A DNA stretch of 64,000 nt from Isochrysis galbana (GCA_018136815.1 CM030931.1:11586612-11650611); one strand, 5' to 3'; counted from the stretch's first letter, positions 10,000-23,738 are shown. Program-made: numbers and translations. Notes: generated from the letters alone by a model not told the origin.

Positions 10000-12900
10000 A
10001 TGCTGAGCGCTGTTGTGGAGGACGAGCCCTCTCTCTGCTCCGAGCCCCTGGCCGTGGCGGACGCGCTCGCTGTGCTGCTCCCCGGCGCGCCGCAGACTGC
10101 CCACCGCCACGTCGCATTGCACGCAGCGCTCGCCGCCGGCCCCGACGCTCTCCTCCCTCCCGGCTGGGAGCAGCGGTGCGACCTCACGCGCTCCGGACGA
10201 GCCGTGCTCTCCTCAGCCGCCCATGTGGGCGCCTCGGGCGGTGTGCGCGTCTTCTACATTGATCACAATGCGAGGTTAACCAGCTGGACCGACCCGAGGC
10301 GCGAGCCACCGCGTAGGCATCCCGAACGCCAGGAGGGCTACGTACTGCGCTTTGGGCTTGAGCGGTGGGATGAAGAGAGAGGGCCGGAGGGACAAGCTGG
10401 CAGCAGCAGCGCGTCGGAAGCTCCGACGCCGTCGCCCGAACTGCAGGCGCTCGCAGGTGGCGTGCTACCTCACTCGCACGAACGGCTTCTACGGCGGGCG
10501 AGCCTGCACCTTGCCGCAGTGCTCTCCGCCTTCGCCGCCGGCGCAGAGAGTTCGCCCGCGGCTTACGGGCGGCGCGGGTACGAGCTGCTGCTACACCGGC
10601 GGTGCCGGCTCCTGCAGCGTCTCCACATTGCGCTTCGCCGCCAGGGTGAGCAGCCTGAATTCTCGCTCGCTGCGTGGGATGAGCTGCATGTGGCGTGCCG
10701 GCGCGAGTCGGCCACAATGCGGCCGCTTCACTCGCTCAAAGCGATGGAGAGGGCGCTTGAGGCGCTCGAACGTCACGCGGCACTTCCACTTACTGAGGCT
10801 TACACCACGCAGTGGCTTCTCAAGACGCGCACGCACCTCACGCGTTGCTCTGCAGCACTCAGCTCGCTCTACCCGCTCCAGCTGCTCGATGTGCCCGCTG
10901 CGCATGGCCGATCCTCCATTGTGAGCGTGCTGCAGCGCAACCTAGTGGCGCTAGTGCGCGAGCGCCTCGAGGCGGGCGAGTCAGCTGACGGATTAGAAGC
11001 TGAGATGCCGCTGCACACGCTGGACCGCCGGCCGCCGCTCCTCGGTCCGGCGCTGCCGACGCCGCGTGTTCGTGCTGGCCCGCTCGATGGCGCCAACGCT
11101 GCATTGCCTGAGGCACTGAGCGCGCTGCTACGGCTCGGCCTCGCACGGGGCGAGCTGACGGACCTGCTAGTCGCCCTCGAAACGATGCTCTCCTCTTCCG
11201 TCGACGGCCGCGCGCCGCCGCCTATCGAGGCTGTCGAGCTCATCGACGAGCTCGAGATGACGGCCGCGCGCGAGCTCGTGCGGCATGGGCTATCGGTGGC
11301 GCCATCCGTCTCGTTAGGCGCGGTGCGCAAGCACCCACTAGTCGGCCTAGCCGCGCACGCCGCCGACATGTCGAGCGCTCGTGCCGCGCTTCTTGCCTCT
11401 GGTTGGATCGAGGCTAGCGCTGCGGCCGCGCTCGTAGTGGCCACGCTTGCCCAGTCTGCCGTGGCGACTGTGCGTGGCGTCGGGCCCTGGGAGCACGACT
11501 TGCACACGCTCGTCACTGATCCGCCCCCCTCCGAGATAGCGCGTGCGGTGGCGCTCGCAGCCGAAGGCATCGCGAGCGGGCGGCCCGCACTGCCGCTCCA
11601 CCGGCCATTATTCCTCGACGTATCGCCACGCGGGCTACGCCAACTGCTCCAGCTGAGCGGTGTCGTGGTGGCGCGCGTGCTTGCGGCCGACACGCCCACC
11701 AGCCCAGCTGACCCCGCCCTCATATATTGCTGCCTCGGCCTCCTACGGCTGCTCAAGGTACACCTTCACTACGTGGCCGTCTGCCGGCTCCCGCTCGCCG
11801 AGTTGCATCACGAGCTCGATGACGCGGAGACGCGCATACCCGACGGCGCGTCGGCCGAGCCGGAGGATCCCGCGGCAGATGCCGAGCCTTGCCTTGGCTT
11901 GAAGCACGAGACTCTGCCCACTAGCGCCGACGGCGACTCGGCGGAGCCGTCGCCCGGCGCCGGATCACGCGCGGAGGTGGTGTCCGACGATGCCTCTGAC
12001 GCTTCGGGCCATGATGGCTGCATTGCGCTTGACGAGCTCCGTCGCACTCTCCTCCGTATGGCGTGCCGTGGCTTCCGTTGGATTGATGGAGCGACGGGCG
12101 CCCCAGTGGGTGAGTACGTCACAGCCGAGGCGGCGGCGGTGCTCGAGGTCGGGCGACACATCTTCTTCCCCCACTCGTCGGGGCGGCAGGTGCTGCTGTT
12201 GCAGCTACTCGCGAGCCAGGCGGGCGAGACCACTGCTGCCGCTGCTGTTTGCCCCCTCGCGAACGGCGCCGTCTGCGCGTCGGCGTCGTCGTCGCAACTG
12301 GACGGGCGCGTTGCCACCCATTTTAGTGTGCGGGGCTCGGAAGCCGGGGCGATGGCGTCGGCCCTCATCGAGCCTGAGGAGTGCGGCTCGCTGGCCGCGC
12401 GCGTCTTGGCACACGTGATGATGGCAAGCTTCTCGCGCGAGACGAACGTCAGTGAGCTTCTGCTGCCGGCTGCTGGCGCCAGTGGTGATAGCTCGGCGGG
12501 CATCCCGCTGTTCGAGAGGCTTCTTGACCTGCTCGGCGAGGAGGTGCGCGTGGATAAGCCGGCAGGAGCGGGAAGGTGCAATGTAGATGGGTCGAGGCAC
12601 GGCCCACGAGACATCTAGAGCTACGCCGAGGACTTCATACGGGCGCGTCTGGTCGCTACCGCGTGCTTGCGCCTGCGTCCACGCTTTAAGCCCCTCAGAC
12701 TAATCGCTGCCGTCACCCCATTTGCAGGACTTGTCGGCCAGCCTCCCGAGCCCCACGAGGAAGCAAGAACCATATTCACGCCGACTGCGGGGGGCCTCGT
12801 CGCTCCTCTCGCTCTCGTGCTCATCCTATTGGGGCCTCCTCTCGCATGCGGTGTCTTGCCGCTCGTCTGACGACCCAGCACTCCGTACTCTCCTTAACTG

Positions 12901-15900
12901 CTCGGGGGTGTTGCTCGACCGTTTCGTCGACATTCTACGCCGGGCCTCGAGCCGCAACGCGGGCATGCCGCCGCCGCCGCTGCCACGCGCGTCTTTTATC
13001 GGCTTCTTGCCGCTCGTATGCGCCGGCCTGGCTCTCTTCGGCTCGTTTCCGTCGTCGTTCGCGACCGCGTTGCTCCCGCGTCTGATAATCTCGCTCGAGA
13101 TACTTCAGGAGCTTGTTCCGGCGGACGCTGACGCCACGCACGAAGCGCACGACCTTTTGGAGGACTTCGAGCTTGGCCACGGCATCTTCGTCGAGTCTGC
13201 GCACCCGCTCACGGCGGGATGTGCGCGCACATACGCCGTGCCATTTGCTGGTGCATCGTTTACGTGGCTGGCCTTTGATGAGCGCTCGTCCACCATCGAG
13301 GCGGACGCTCGACTCGAGATCTGGAGCGAATCGCGGCTCGTGCACACCCTCGCCGGGCCTCAAAGCTCGTGGCCAAACGGCCCGCTCGTAGTACCCGGCA
13401 GCGACGTGTCGCTTCGCCTCGTGTCCACGCCACGTGCCTCCTCAAGCCGCTCCCACGCGAGCGCTCATACCGCGGGGTGGGGCTTCGCATGCCGGGCTCG
13501 TGCATTTGAGCCGTCTTGGAGCACCGAGCTGCCGCTCGCCCTCGATTGCGAGCAGGGCGTCGCCTTCCTCGCTGCGCGGTATATGGCTGTGCTACTTGTG
13601 GGTGACCCCCTCTCCCCTGAGGAGCGCGCGCACCGCGCTGTGCTCGAGGCCGATGACTTCATCGGCCTCCGGAGTGGAGGGCGGCCGCCAACGTACTCTC
13701 GCATTCCGGCCGGGCTTCTACAGGTGCCACTCGTCCACCAAATCGCGGCCTTGCTTCCCCTACCTGCCAGCGGGACCGCTCGCGCGTGTTACATCGTGCT
13801 TCTCCCTAACGGCATCGCCACCCCCGCATCCTTGTAGGGGCTGCTCGAGAAGCGTCAACGGCGCGCCGAATCGCGCACTGCCGGCGTAGAGGCAGCCCTC
13901 CACTTGCTCCACGCGTGCCCTTCTGCCACGGCACGGGCACATGTGATGCGTGCCCTCGCGGGCGCGCTCCGAAGAATGCAACCTGCTATGGAGGTCCACT
14001 CGCGCGCACCAAATGCGTCACTCTTTCTAGGCGGCTGCTCCGGTTGCGAACCGCAACTCCACCATCGGCTGCGAGTAGGAGTTGTCGAGCTCCTTGCTCA
14101 CCTCGCAGCCCTCTTGCGCGAGGAGATGCGCCACGCCAAGGATTGTGCGCATATTCCTGCAAAACGGCTTAGTGAGCTCGTCGCGCCTTGGTTGGTCACG
14201 TTTGGTCCAGCGGATGGCGCACTCATTGCCGAGGAGCAGGTGAGCAACCGTGGTATGCCGATGCGACACGCATGCCCGACTCGCTCTGCTTAAGCGAGGC
14301 ACCCAAGTATTCTCACCATGGAGCGCACAGCATCCCCGTTCGCATTGACACCCTCATCGTTGCCGACCGCCGCGCAACATACTCACAGGTTGAATTCGCC
14401 GTGCTTATGCGCGAACTTCGCGCAAACGACCTTTTCCTTAGCCAGCAACTCTTCGAACACCTGGTATAGCCGGCACGCTCTCGCATGGCCTGCTTCTCAA
14501 TAGGCACCTTAGCACTGACACGCATGATGCGCCCGTCCTACAGATTCTTGGCTTCTTCTCGACGCTCTCGGCCGATGATCGGCTTCCTCCTCTGCAGAGG
14601 GACTTGCTTGAAGCGCTTATTGTCGAGCTTTGCGAGCTTGCCGCGTCGCTCATCGGCGGAAGCTCTCCGCCTCGGCGATTGGCGCCGCTTCTATGTCTCC
14701 TGCTGAGCCTATGCGGGGTGGATGCTGTTGCGCGCCAGCTTGGCGCGCGAGACTGCATCTCCGCCTACTCCGCCATGATAGGCCGCGGTACTACCCGCGT
14801 CGCCTTGCTTACGCTCCGCCTCATGGGGCACGTACTTCCCACCATCGAACCGCATGGCCTACGCATCATCGACGTGGGGCATTGCAGCGCCGATGGCGTG
14901 GGTGCTCAGCTTTTGGAGGCAGTGGGCAGGGAGTCTTGTGGTAGCACTCCGACGGTAGCGAGCGCGCGACTGGCCGGTCAACCGGATGGCCCGCTTGTCA
15001 ACGAGCTTGTTATGCTTTGTCGTAATCTGCAAGTCTCGTTGAGTATGGCGTGGCAAGCGCACATCGCCGCCACCTTGAATGCAGGACTCGAGCAGTTTCC
15101 CTCCGTGTTTCAAGCATTGGAGGCAGGCAACAAACCCATGCCCTCCGCATGCTGGCGCGTCATCGGAGCGCTCGCTGTACTGGGTGCGCACGTGCCGTCC
15201 ATCTACGTAGGCGGCTCGGCACGAGCAGAGGGGGTGAGAGACGCTGTCGTCTTGGATAATGATGGCGGTCACTCCGCTCTCTTGGCGCACACCACATCCA
15301 ACGAGACTACCATTGCAGTTGCGGTCGACAAAGCTGTTCCAATGCTGCAACCTTCGCCGAGTGACACCGGGCTTGATCTCAGAATGGTCGTCCCGCAGCT
15401 GCTTTGCCGGCTGCGCGTTGGGGTTGCGCTGCCTCTATCTCCACTCCTTGCAAAGATGCATTGGGCGCGGTTGCGTGTGCTCCATAGCCTTCTCTCGCAG
15501 ACCTCGTGCAGCACGCGTGTCGCCGAGCTATTGCTTCACCACGGAGCGCTGCCATTGCTACTTCAGCTCTCCGTCACACCGCTTGTGCTTTCGCCCGCCC
15601 AAGTGCATGCGCCCATTGAGGAGGTGGCCCTGCTTTGTAATTCGACCATAGCTGCTACTGCCGCAACGGACAGCAAAGGCGGCACGGATCACTTGCATTG
15701 GGCATGCACGCTAGAAGCCGAGGGAACCGAAGATCAGGAAAAGCTGCTCCAACTGCTTGATTTTGGCTTCGACACTGGCGTTTGCAAGCGTGCGCTTGAG
15801 GCCAACGATGGGTCGATCCAACGTGCGCGTCGTTGCCTGCGCGCGCTTGAGGAGGAGGAGGAGGAGGAGGCATTTCCCTCGACGTCGGCAGCCGAAATGC

Positions 15901-18900
15901 TTGCTCTTGAGCTGTCACGCATGGGGTTTCCGATCGCCCGCTGTCGCGACGCCCTCCATCGTTCCGGTTACGAGATCCATGCTGCGGCCGAATATTTACT
16001 AACGTCAGATAGCGCCGGCTCTTCAGTTGTCAGGGAAACTTCAGTATCGGGAGACGAGACCCGCCAAGATATCTCGTTCGGTGTGGGCTCAAACGTGGAC
16101 GCGTTAGATGACTACGGTATCTGGCACCAGGCAACCGTGGTCGCCGTACACGGGTCGCTTTTGAAAGTCGTCTATGTGGGTTGGCCTGACGATTGGGCAG
16201 AGTGGCACGACAATTCATCAGACCGTTTGCGCCCGCGTAGCGATTCGGCTTCTGTCGGGCCAGACGCGGCGGGGTGTGCGGCGGCACAATTAGCTGCGGG
16301 CTTCGACACGCCTGTCGTTGAGCTCACACAAGAGGTGGTGCCCACGGAGGCGGAAGTCAAAGCGCCGACTCCGCCGCCAGCAGCTACGTCAAGGTCTAGG
16401 TCGCGCAGTCACGGGTGGTTTCGTCGTGGCCACTCCTCGCTTTCACGTCGTCCCGCCACAAAGTCAGATGCAGTGCCGCGAATGTGCCCCTCGCCCGACG
16501 CGGACTACTTCCCGGCCGACGTCGGCATCGTTCGCATAGTAAGGCCACCGCCTCAAACAAGCCACTCTCCGAGAGTACAGCAAGCCCAGCCGGAACCGGC
16601 TATTGAGCAGACACTTTTGAGATGCGCTCTGCAGCGCCTTCAACAAGCTGTCCCTGGCCTCGATGGCCCGTACACCCTGCCGTTCTTGCTGCGGTTCGCT
16701 GCGATTCTGCATGCTGACCTCGCCACGCTCCAAGCGCGCGAGTGTGCCCTTGCGCTTTTGTGCAATCGCACTTTGATGCGCACTGCTCACCACGATCCCG
16801 GCTGTCACTTCTCTTTGTCCGAAATTGGAAAGCTCGATCGACTGGTTGCGCTATTCCAACTCGCATCCTTCCAGCCGGAGGAAGCCGGACCAGTAGCGTG
16901 GGAGGCGCTCAAAGGCTTGCTTGCCGATGAGCCGCTGCGCACAGCCGTGCCGTCTCTAGCCCCACTGGCTGATGTGCTTGCCGATGGCGTGGTTTGCGCC
17001 CTCGCGCGGTTTGCGACAAGCAGCTGCGACCTAGAGAGTACGCATCCATCAAGCACAACCCACATGCTGCTACCGCTCGCCTGCGCGGGTGCAAGCATGA
17101 TGCAACTGCGTTTTGACTGTCGATCACGGCTGTGTCATGGCTCGAGAATCGCCATCTACTTGGACGCCGCATGCACCGAGCAGGTCATGAGCTCCGATGG
17201 GGAGGATTTGTCCACCTTGAACACGTTTTGGGTGCCCAGCGATCGTGTTTGGGTGCACTACAAGTGCGCTCAAGGCCGCGACCGCGCATGGGGCTTCAAG
17301 CTCCGGGCGACCGCCGTGAGCTGGCGCGCACGCAACGAGCAAGCGGCGCTAGAACTGCCGCCGCGGAACGCCTGGGACGTCATGCAACTTCTCGCCGATG
17401 TGGCGCCCTTAGCCTTGTCGCGCCCGCGCGTCTGTGCCAACCTCCTCCGCTATCTGCGCTGCGCCAAGGCCCCGTATAGGGAGCGGGTCTGCCACGTCTT
17501 GAGCCAAGTGTTACCCAATATTTCATCCCTTCGAGACGGAGGGTTCGACTGGACGCCATTCCGCTCGCTTGAGTCACAGATTGAGTGGCACGAAGAGCTC
17601 TACGAGCGCCACCGTGCCCCGCCACTTTTACCCTGTTCAACGCAGGCTACCATCGGCCTTCTCGTCGACCTCCGCGATAGGATGAAGGTGCGAAGACCAT
17701 ACCCTTGCTGCCCGCTTTTGCGCACGTCCTCACAAATCGCTACTCTCTTACCTCGCATCAGGTGGAGCGCATTCCCATGTGGACGACCACGCTGCCATAC
17801 TTGGAAGAGGTGGCGGAGCTTGCGGCACTTTCCAGGTGGTTGCTTCTGCCCTCGCCACGTGATGAATCGCCGCCGAGTACTTCGCTGCACCATGTGGCTC
17901 GTGCTGCCGGGCTCATAAATCGCGATGCAGCGGCACGCGCGATCAGCGCGTGGGCTCCTCACCTCGACGAGCTATTGGTGCGTCTCGTCGACTTCCAACA
18001 TACACAGTACGTATGCTCCTTGAATCCTCGCCACTCGCTCGCCGTGCGCGCATGAAGTATTTTAAACTTACGTCTCACACGAACATTGTTCCCATGCCCT
18101 TTCAGCAACAGCGGTAGCGCGAGTAGCAGCAGCAGCAGTAACGACGCGTCGGGCAACGCTCTCGCAATGCGCCCAACGCAACTCTCTAGCCTGCCCGAGC
18201 TCCCTGCGTCGCTCAGACAGTTGAAGTCTTCCCAACCCGTGGCGCGATGCACCCGATTCGCTCTTCTACAACGCTTCAACAACCTTTTGTCTCACATCCT
18301 CCCATTGGTCCACACTGGTGTCGGCGAGAACACCCATACCATTGGTGGCCGAATCTGCCGCCTGCGCAGCCTGATATTCCTCGAAGTGAAGCAGGCGTTA
18401 TTGCAACGCTATTTCGTAGCAACGGTCACGGACGCGGATGTTGTTGCGGTTCAACTGAATCGGCTCAAGGCTGCTTCAAAATCTGCTCCCGATGGTTCTC
18501 ACACGGTCTTTGCCCAACTCTTTGAGCAATTGAGAAGGGTTCGGCCCCGTGTATTGTGCCGTCACGACAAGGCGTGCCGTGTGAATTTTGTCGGCGAATC
18601 TTCCGACGACCATGGCGGGCCCTACCGCGAGGCCATCTCTCATTTATGTGCCGAGCTGCAATCAGTGCAGTTGCCGTTGTTCATCCGATGCCCGAATGGG
18701 CAATATGCCGTTGGCAATGGGCGCGACTCTATCTTGCCGAACCCATCTGCCAACTCAGCCCAGGTGCGATCATTGAAAGTGCAGCGCGCGCGCCGACGCG
18801 TGCACCGGGTAGGTTGGCGGCACCCTCACGTGCTGCACACCCAAGTCGATAGGTGCCGCGCGCATGCGTTGCTCTGGGGGGGGGGGGGGGTCGTACGCGC

Positions 18901-20110
18901 TGCACATCAGGTCAATGGGCGGCGCGTGCACGCGCTACGCTAGTATGTGTCGCGCACCTACGGACTGCACACCAGCGCGCTCATTGCCTCGGACACGTGA
19001 ATGCGCGCGCGAGATGCGAGATCTTACCTATGCGTTTGTACCCATTGCAGCATCTCGATTGGTTCTACTTCGTCGGGCTTTTGCTTGGTCTTGCATTGCG
19101 GCAGAAGGAGACTCAACTTTCTCTTAATCTACCGGCAGTAGTATGGAAACAGCTAGTCGAAGAGGTGCGACCCCGCCATTATGGCCACGCGTGTGCGTGC
19201 TCGACCTACGTGTGCCCGGCTCACTCTCCAAGCCACTCCGTTTCCGCTTGCATAGACCTCCATCTTGAGGTGACCTCCGTTGTTACACCATCCCCTCCTG
19301 CCATGACTGTAGCCGTTATTGGAAGCCGACTTGCGTGACATCGACGAGTTATGCTGGCAAAGCCTGCAAAAGCTTCGTGGCATCGACCAAGAGGGCGTGG
19401 ACGCGCACACCTTCTCCGATGTGATCTTTGAGACCTTTTGCACCCAACTGTCCGACGGGAGAGAGGTTGAGCTTTGGCCCGATGGCGCATCGACCAATGT
19501 AACATTTGAGAATCGCGGTGAATATTGTGATAGGGTGGCTCAAGCACGGCTCTATGAATCCAAGCGGCAATGCGACGCGATGCGGGAAGGATTGTACACC
19601 GTCGTCCCCCATCGGCTGTTGACCCTCTTCACATGGAAGCAGCTCGAGCTCCTGACATGCGGCTCGGCTGACGTCAATGTAGATGCTCTTCGTTCGCGCA
19701 CCAAGTACGGTGTTGGAGTATCGTCAACACAACGACACATTCGCTACTTTTGGTCAACCCTCAAATCATTCACGCCCGAACAACGTAGCCTCTTCTTGCG
19801 CTTTGTTTGGGGTCGCACGAGGCTGCCCGTGAGTGCGGCCGAATGGGGCGACACGCGCTTCACGTTGCACACTAAGCAGACATCGAGCCCGGACTCCCAT
19901 TTCCCCATTGCGCACACGTGCTTCTTTTCCTTAGAACTGCCGGCCTACACTTCGGCCTCCATCTGCCATGACCGCTTGCTATACGCCATCACCAACTGTC
20001 AAGCTATCGACATCGATACTACAACCGGCGCCCGTGAAAATCGGGCACTTGGCAATTGCTCCTCCGAGGAGGATAGCGACGATGAAGAGGATACTAGGAA
20101 TGTTCAGTGA
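10000..20110 (+). CDS. Giant HECT-type E3 ubiquitin ligase (9 exons, ~3018 aa)
   Basis: Predicted exons are 10000-12543, 12728-13723, 13838-14239, 14308-14463, 14544-17687, 17762-18006, 18106-18763, 19051-19164 and 19313-20110. Frame is kept at every junction; introns are 68-287 bp and five donors read GTGCG or GTGCC. The acceptor before exon 4 (CCCAAG) is the weakest. Domains in order: a WW-like domain near residues 48-105 (LPPGWE...FYIDHN...SWTDPR) with an ~10-residue insertion; a CUB-like beta domain near 1000-1130; two UBA-like helical domains near 1761-1855; a tudor/MBT-like segment near 1880-1930 (VVYVGWPDDWAEWH); a second CUB-like domain near 2215-2290 ending WGFKLRATA; and a HECT domain filling the C-terminus. 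HECT hallmarks are FVGESSDDHGGPYREA, HLDWFYFVGLLLGLAL and the active-site AHTCFFSLELP, with catalytic Cys at about 2956. The C-terminus after the HECT fold is acidic. The layout resembles large HECTD4/HERC2-type ligases, which ubiquitinate substrates through a Cys thioester; the substrate is unknown. Confidence 0.87.
18764..19050 (+). other. Longest HECT intron, with poly-G and imperfect repeats
   Basis: This 287-bp intron begins GTGCGA and ends CCATTGCAG. Removing it joins ...NSAQ to HLDWFYFVG, as expected for the N-lobe to C-lobe segment of HECT. It contains a run of 14 G near 18876 and imperfectly repeated 'gcgcgtgcacgcgc'-like blocks spaced about 60-70 bp apart. Confidence 0.7.
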
Positions 20111-20332
20111 TCGGCATATGCTGTGCCCGCTGACTTGGCCTGTCGCTATGATGCTTGGTAAACGTCTGCAGATTAAACTGCGAGACCTTCGTGATGCGCC
20201 CGTAAACACCGTTCTCGGGCCTGGTTATAGTTTTGCGCCGGACTCTCCAACCCCCATTTTGCGCGAAAGTTGCGATGCGGCAGTTTTTTTTTGCGTACTT
20301 GGGGGGATACATATTCATTTTTTAAAACAACT

Positions 20333-20384
20333 GAGCGTTAGTACCACTACTCCCACTAGCCCGGTACTATCACGACACCCCTCT
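20333..20384. repeat. ~50-bp dispersed repeat
   Basis: The segment from 'gagcgttagtaccactactc' to 'actatcacgacaccc' recurs with a few changes at 48655-48707. Here it abuts the LTR-like repeat at 20385, and at 48655 it follows an R1 fragment. Both copies are flanked by mobile-element debris. Confidence 0.75.
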
Positions 20385-21484
20385 GACGAATTGGAGTGGC
20401 CCATAGGGCCTGAGGGCAATGAGGAAGGGGCAAAGCCGGCGGCAGGCGCGGCGAGGGAGGCCACTTCAGAGGTGCTGACGGGCTGAAGCCCGTCAGCAGA
20501 GGAAGGCGGGCAGGCGGGCTTGAGCGAGGGCGAGGACGGCGGCGAAAGCGACATTGAGCGAGCGGCGAGAGGCGAGGGTGAGTGTGAGGAGGGCTGTGGT
20601 GGCAGGGGCTGGCGAGGCGAGGAGGGATTGTAGGGTCTGAGTGTTACGAGAGCGAGAGCGACGAGAGCGAGAGCGACGACGGATGACGACTGACGACAGG
20701 ACGACGGACAGAGACACCCAGGAAAACACCCCGACTCTCGCCCCACGACTTTCTCACTTAACTCGACTGAAATCAAACCCAAACACTCCGGCCAGACGAC
20801 AACGGACGACGATCAGAAGGCGATCTGTCGGCGATCTTGTCTGGAACGGGAATCGCACCATAACGGAAACGAGGGGCAATCCTGCTGCACAAGATTCCAA
20901 GAGACCTACCAAATAAGACGAAAGGAGTGCGATGTGCCTAAGGGGGAGATACGAAGAGGTCGCAAATTAAACCTGATTGCCCCCAGAAGCAGATAAAGAA
21001 CCGCAGGGGAGATAGCAAATTAAACCTATCTGCGAGGCGCCTGGGAGGAAGAAAGGTAGGGAAACTTCCCTTCTCTTTCGAGAGAAAGAGAGAGGGCGCT
21101 CCACAACCCACGATCCCATGCATCCAAGCGAAGCTTTTGACCGAGAACGAGAACGAGAGAATTATAACGATAAATACCGAACGACGAAGAGAAGAGCGAA
21201 GCCTAACGAGTGTCGATTCGCGAATGCGACACCCCCCTGCTAGGATCGAGCGTCCCGCGAGGAAAGAAGAGAACCTAACGGACATCGGAGAGCTCCAAGC
21301 AAGCCACGAGAAAGGCAGAAGAGCAATCCTGAACGAGACCGAATGAGCCAAGAGCGAAGAGCGAATAAATCCGAAGAGCGAATGAAACAATAAATCTGAA
21401 GAGCGAATGAAACAATAAATCCGAATGGAGGGAGAGCCGCGCACCCAACGCCGAACCAAGACGGAAGACGTGATGAGCGACGCA
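20385..21484 (-). repeat. LTR-like repeat, copy A (minus orientation)
   Basis: About 1.1 kb, highly similar to the plus-oriented copy at 37324-38413. In its own sense it begins TGCGTCGCTC and ends AATTCGTCA, so it has the TG...CA ends of an LTR. Internal landmarks are three ~29-bp 'tttattgtttcattcgctct' repeats, a CT block 'ctctctctttctctcgaaag', the 'ggtttaatttgc' pair, a block encoding Ser/Arg repeats, and the start of a gag-like frame (MSLSPPSSPSLKP...). I could not find a matching 4-6 bp target duplication on the two sides. Confidence 0.7.
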
Positions 21485-21499
21485 CCGAGAAGTTACGAA

Positions 21500-21800
21500 T
21501 TACGAACAACGAACAATCGAGGACCGAGGAGAACGCGGAACGACAAGAATCGAGAATCGAGAGCGAGAAACGAAGAACGCGGAACGACGAGAATCGAGAA
21601 TCGAAGAACGAGAAACGAAGAACGCGGAACGACGAGAATCGAGAATCGACGATGAATCGAAGAACGAGAAACGAAGAACGCGGAACGACGAGAATCGAGA
21701 ATCGACGATGAATCGAAGAACGAGAAACGAAGAACGCGGAACGACGAAAATCGAGAATCGAGAATCGAAGAACGAACGACGAACGACGAACGACGAACTA
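21500..21800. repeat. Minisatellite of GAA/CGA-rich units
   Basis: Units of roughly 45-55 bp built from 'gaacgacgagaatcgagaat' and 'cgaagaacgagaaacgaaga' are tandemly repeated about six times with small length changes. They end in 'gaacgacgaacgacgaacga'. The open frames across this array are by-products of the repeat. Confidence 0.85.
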
Positions 21801-21904
21801 TAAGAATAGTGCGCGACGATCGAAGAGACAGGAAGTACCACACCCGTCCGGACGATAAGGTGTAGAATCGGCGGCCGGCGCGGCAGACCGCAGGACTCAA
21901 CGCT

Positions 21905-23738
21905 GCAACCCATCACCTCTGAAGTGGCCTCCCTCGCCGCGCCTGCCGCCGGCTTTGCCCCTTCCTCATTGCCCTCAGGCCCTATGGGCCACTCCAATTC
22001 GTCAGGTGTAGAATCTCTCCCGGTGCGTCCCGCGCTGGACGTCTCAATGGGGGTCAACCCCACCTCTGCAGAGTCGGGCACCATGCCTGCCCTGCCCCCT
22101 TTCTCCTCTCCGGACGGACATCCACCGCCACCCTCGCAGTGGGAGGTGATGCCCTCCCTTTCTTCGCCCCCTGATCTCTCTGCGGTTCCCCCACCATCAT
22201 CTCCGCCATCGCCGCCGGAGCCCATGGAGGGCAGGTCCAAGCCCGAGTCTTTCCAGGGTGAAGATCATCCTCTGGAAGGATTCCTCCCCTCTTCTAGCGC
22301 ATGCCTCGAGGCTCCACCACCCCTGCCATCGGACTCGGAGGCCGCCTATGAGCCCTACCATCCCTCGCTCGAACGCCTCTCGGTCGCCTCGGTCGCGCCA
22401 AGCCAGCCGTCTCGTTGTGGAGAGGCCCCGGGCCTGCTGCCCGACTCCCTTCTTCATCTCTCTCCTTCTCCACCGTCTGCTACGGTCCCGCCGCCAACTT
22501 CTTCGGCTTCACCGGGGCTCAACCCCGTCGAGCTGCGCTACATCGAGCTCATGCAGGCTATGGCCGCACAATTCTCACAGCAGCTCGCCGCGGTCACCAG
22601 CGCGATCGAACGGGGCCGACTCCCTCCTGCTCCAGTCCAGGAAGCCAGCCCGCCTCCACCTCCATCCGATGATGGCGGCGAAGTTGTTTTGCCTCCGCCA
22701 CCGCCGCTCCCTCGTTCCTCATCGAAATCTAAAAAGCCTCATAAGGACAAGAAGAAGACCCGCCGCCGCCGCCGCTATAGCTCCCCATCTTCATCGTCCT
22801 CCCAGTCCTCATCTCCGGTCTCCAGCCCGCGTTCGTCCAACTACTCGTCGACCAGCGATTCGGATTCCGACGGATCATCCGAATCTACGGACTCGCGCCG
22901 CAAGCCTCGCCGCGCCAAGGGTAGCCACTATGCTACCTCAGGCAAAGGTTATCATACTAAGGAGGGACGGCCGTCTATGATGGCCCCCGAAGGTTTGAAT
23001 TCTAATCCTCGCCGATCTCTCCGCCCCCACGCTTCTAAGTCCAAGTCAGGCCAGCACAGTAACCGGGAGAGTCGCCGTCACGCTAAGCGCCACGCCGCTC
23101 CTCCCGCGGACCCAGCCCTGTCTGATGAGCCGGACATTCTTGAACAATGGCTACGTCACTATGGGCGCCACGGCAAAGCCTACTCCGAATCCGCTAATGC
23201 CCCACTCGAATACCAGGTGATGGCGGCTCGGGAGGTCCCCTCGGGTGAGTCCTGGCATGCTCGCATCATTTACACAACTCGCACTCTCACGAAGTGGGTA
23301 CGCGCTCGTACATTCGTTCGCACTAAGGGCGGAACGCGCGATGCTAAGTCTAGCCTCGAGAGTCTGCAATCGCTACGCTTTCCCGCCGACTTACGCTCTA
23401 CCGATCCGAATAAAGCGGCAGCGTCCTGGGATGGATTCCGCATGCAGCTGATCCGCGCACTCGAGGGCTCACTCACCTCGGGCGTGGACTGGCAGGACGC
23501 TCTCAATGGCCTGCTCCTTGCCGCTCGCGATCCAAAGAAAGGCCATCCCCGCATCATGGCATATGTCCTTGATGCGGTTAGGGACTCGGTCCTTTGCGCT
23601 AACCCGTGCCTACATGCTGACGTGCTGATCGCTAAGTGCGACCAGTCATTCGCTGCTGGAGCAAAAGGTTTCGCCAAAGAGACTGCGTCCGCGGAATGGG
23701 ACCGTTGCACTACCCGTTCGGAGGGCGAAGATTTGGTA
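21905..23738 (+). pseudogene. Gag-like retroelement ORF, truncated
   Basis: The frame runs about 610 codons before it enters an unrelated inverted repeat. The first ~35 residues (EVASLAAPAAGFAPSSLPSG...) are the end of the LTR-like repeat, so the gag frame begins inside that repeat. Residues ~40-230 are Pro/Ser-rich; ~230-330 carry a poly-Pro and Lys/Arg/Ser-rich tract; ~400-600 are more globular (ILEQWLRHYGRHGKAYSE..., MQLIRALEGSLTSGVDWQD). There is no CCHC knuckle, protease or RT downstream. Copia- and gypsy-type elements both have such proteins, so the class is open. A fragment in inverse orientation lies at 8075-8470. Confidence 0.65.
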
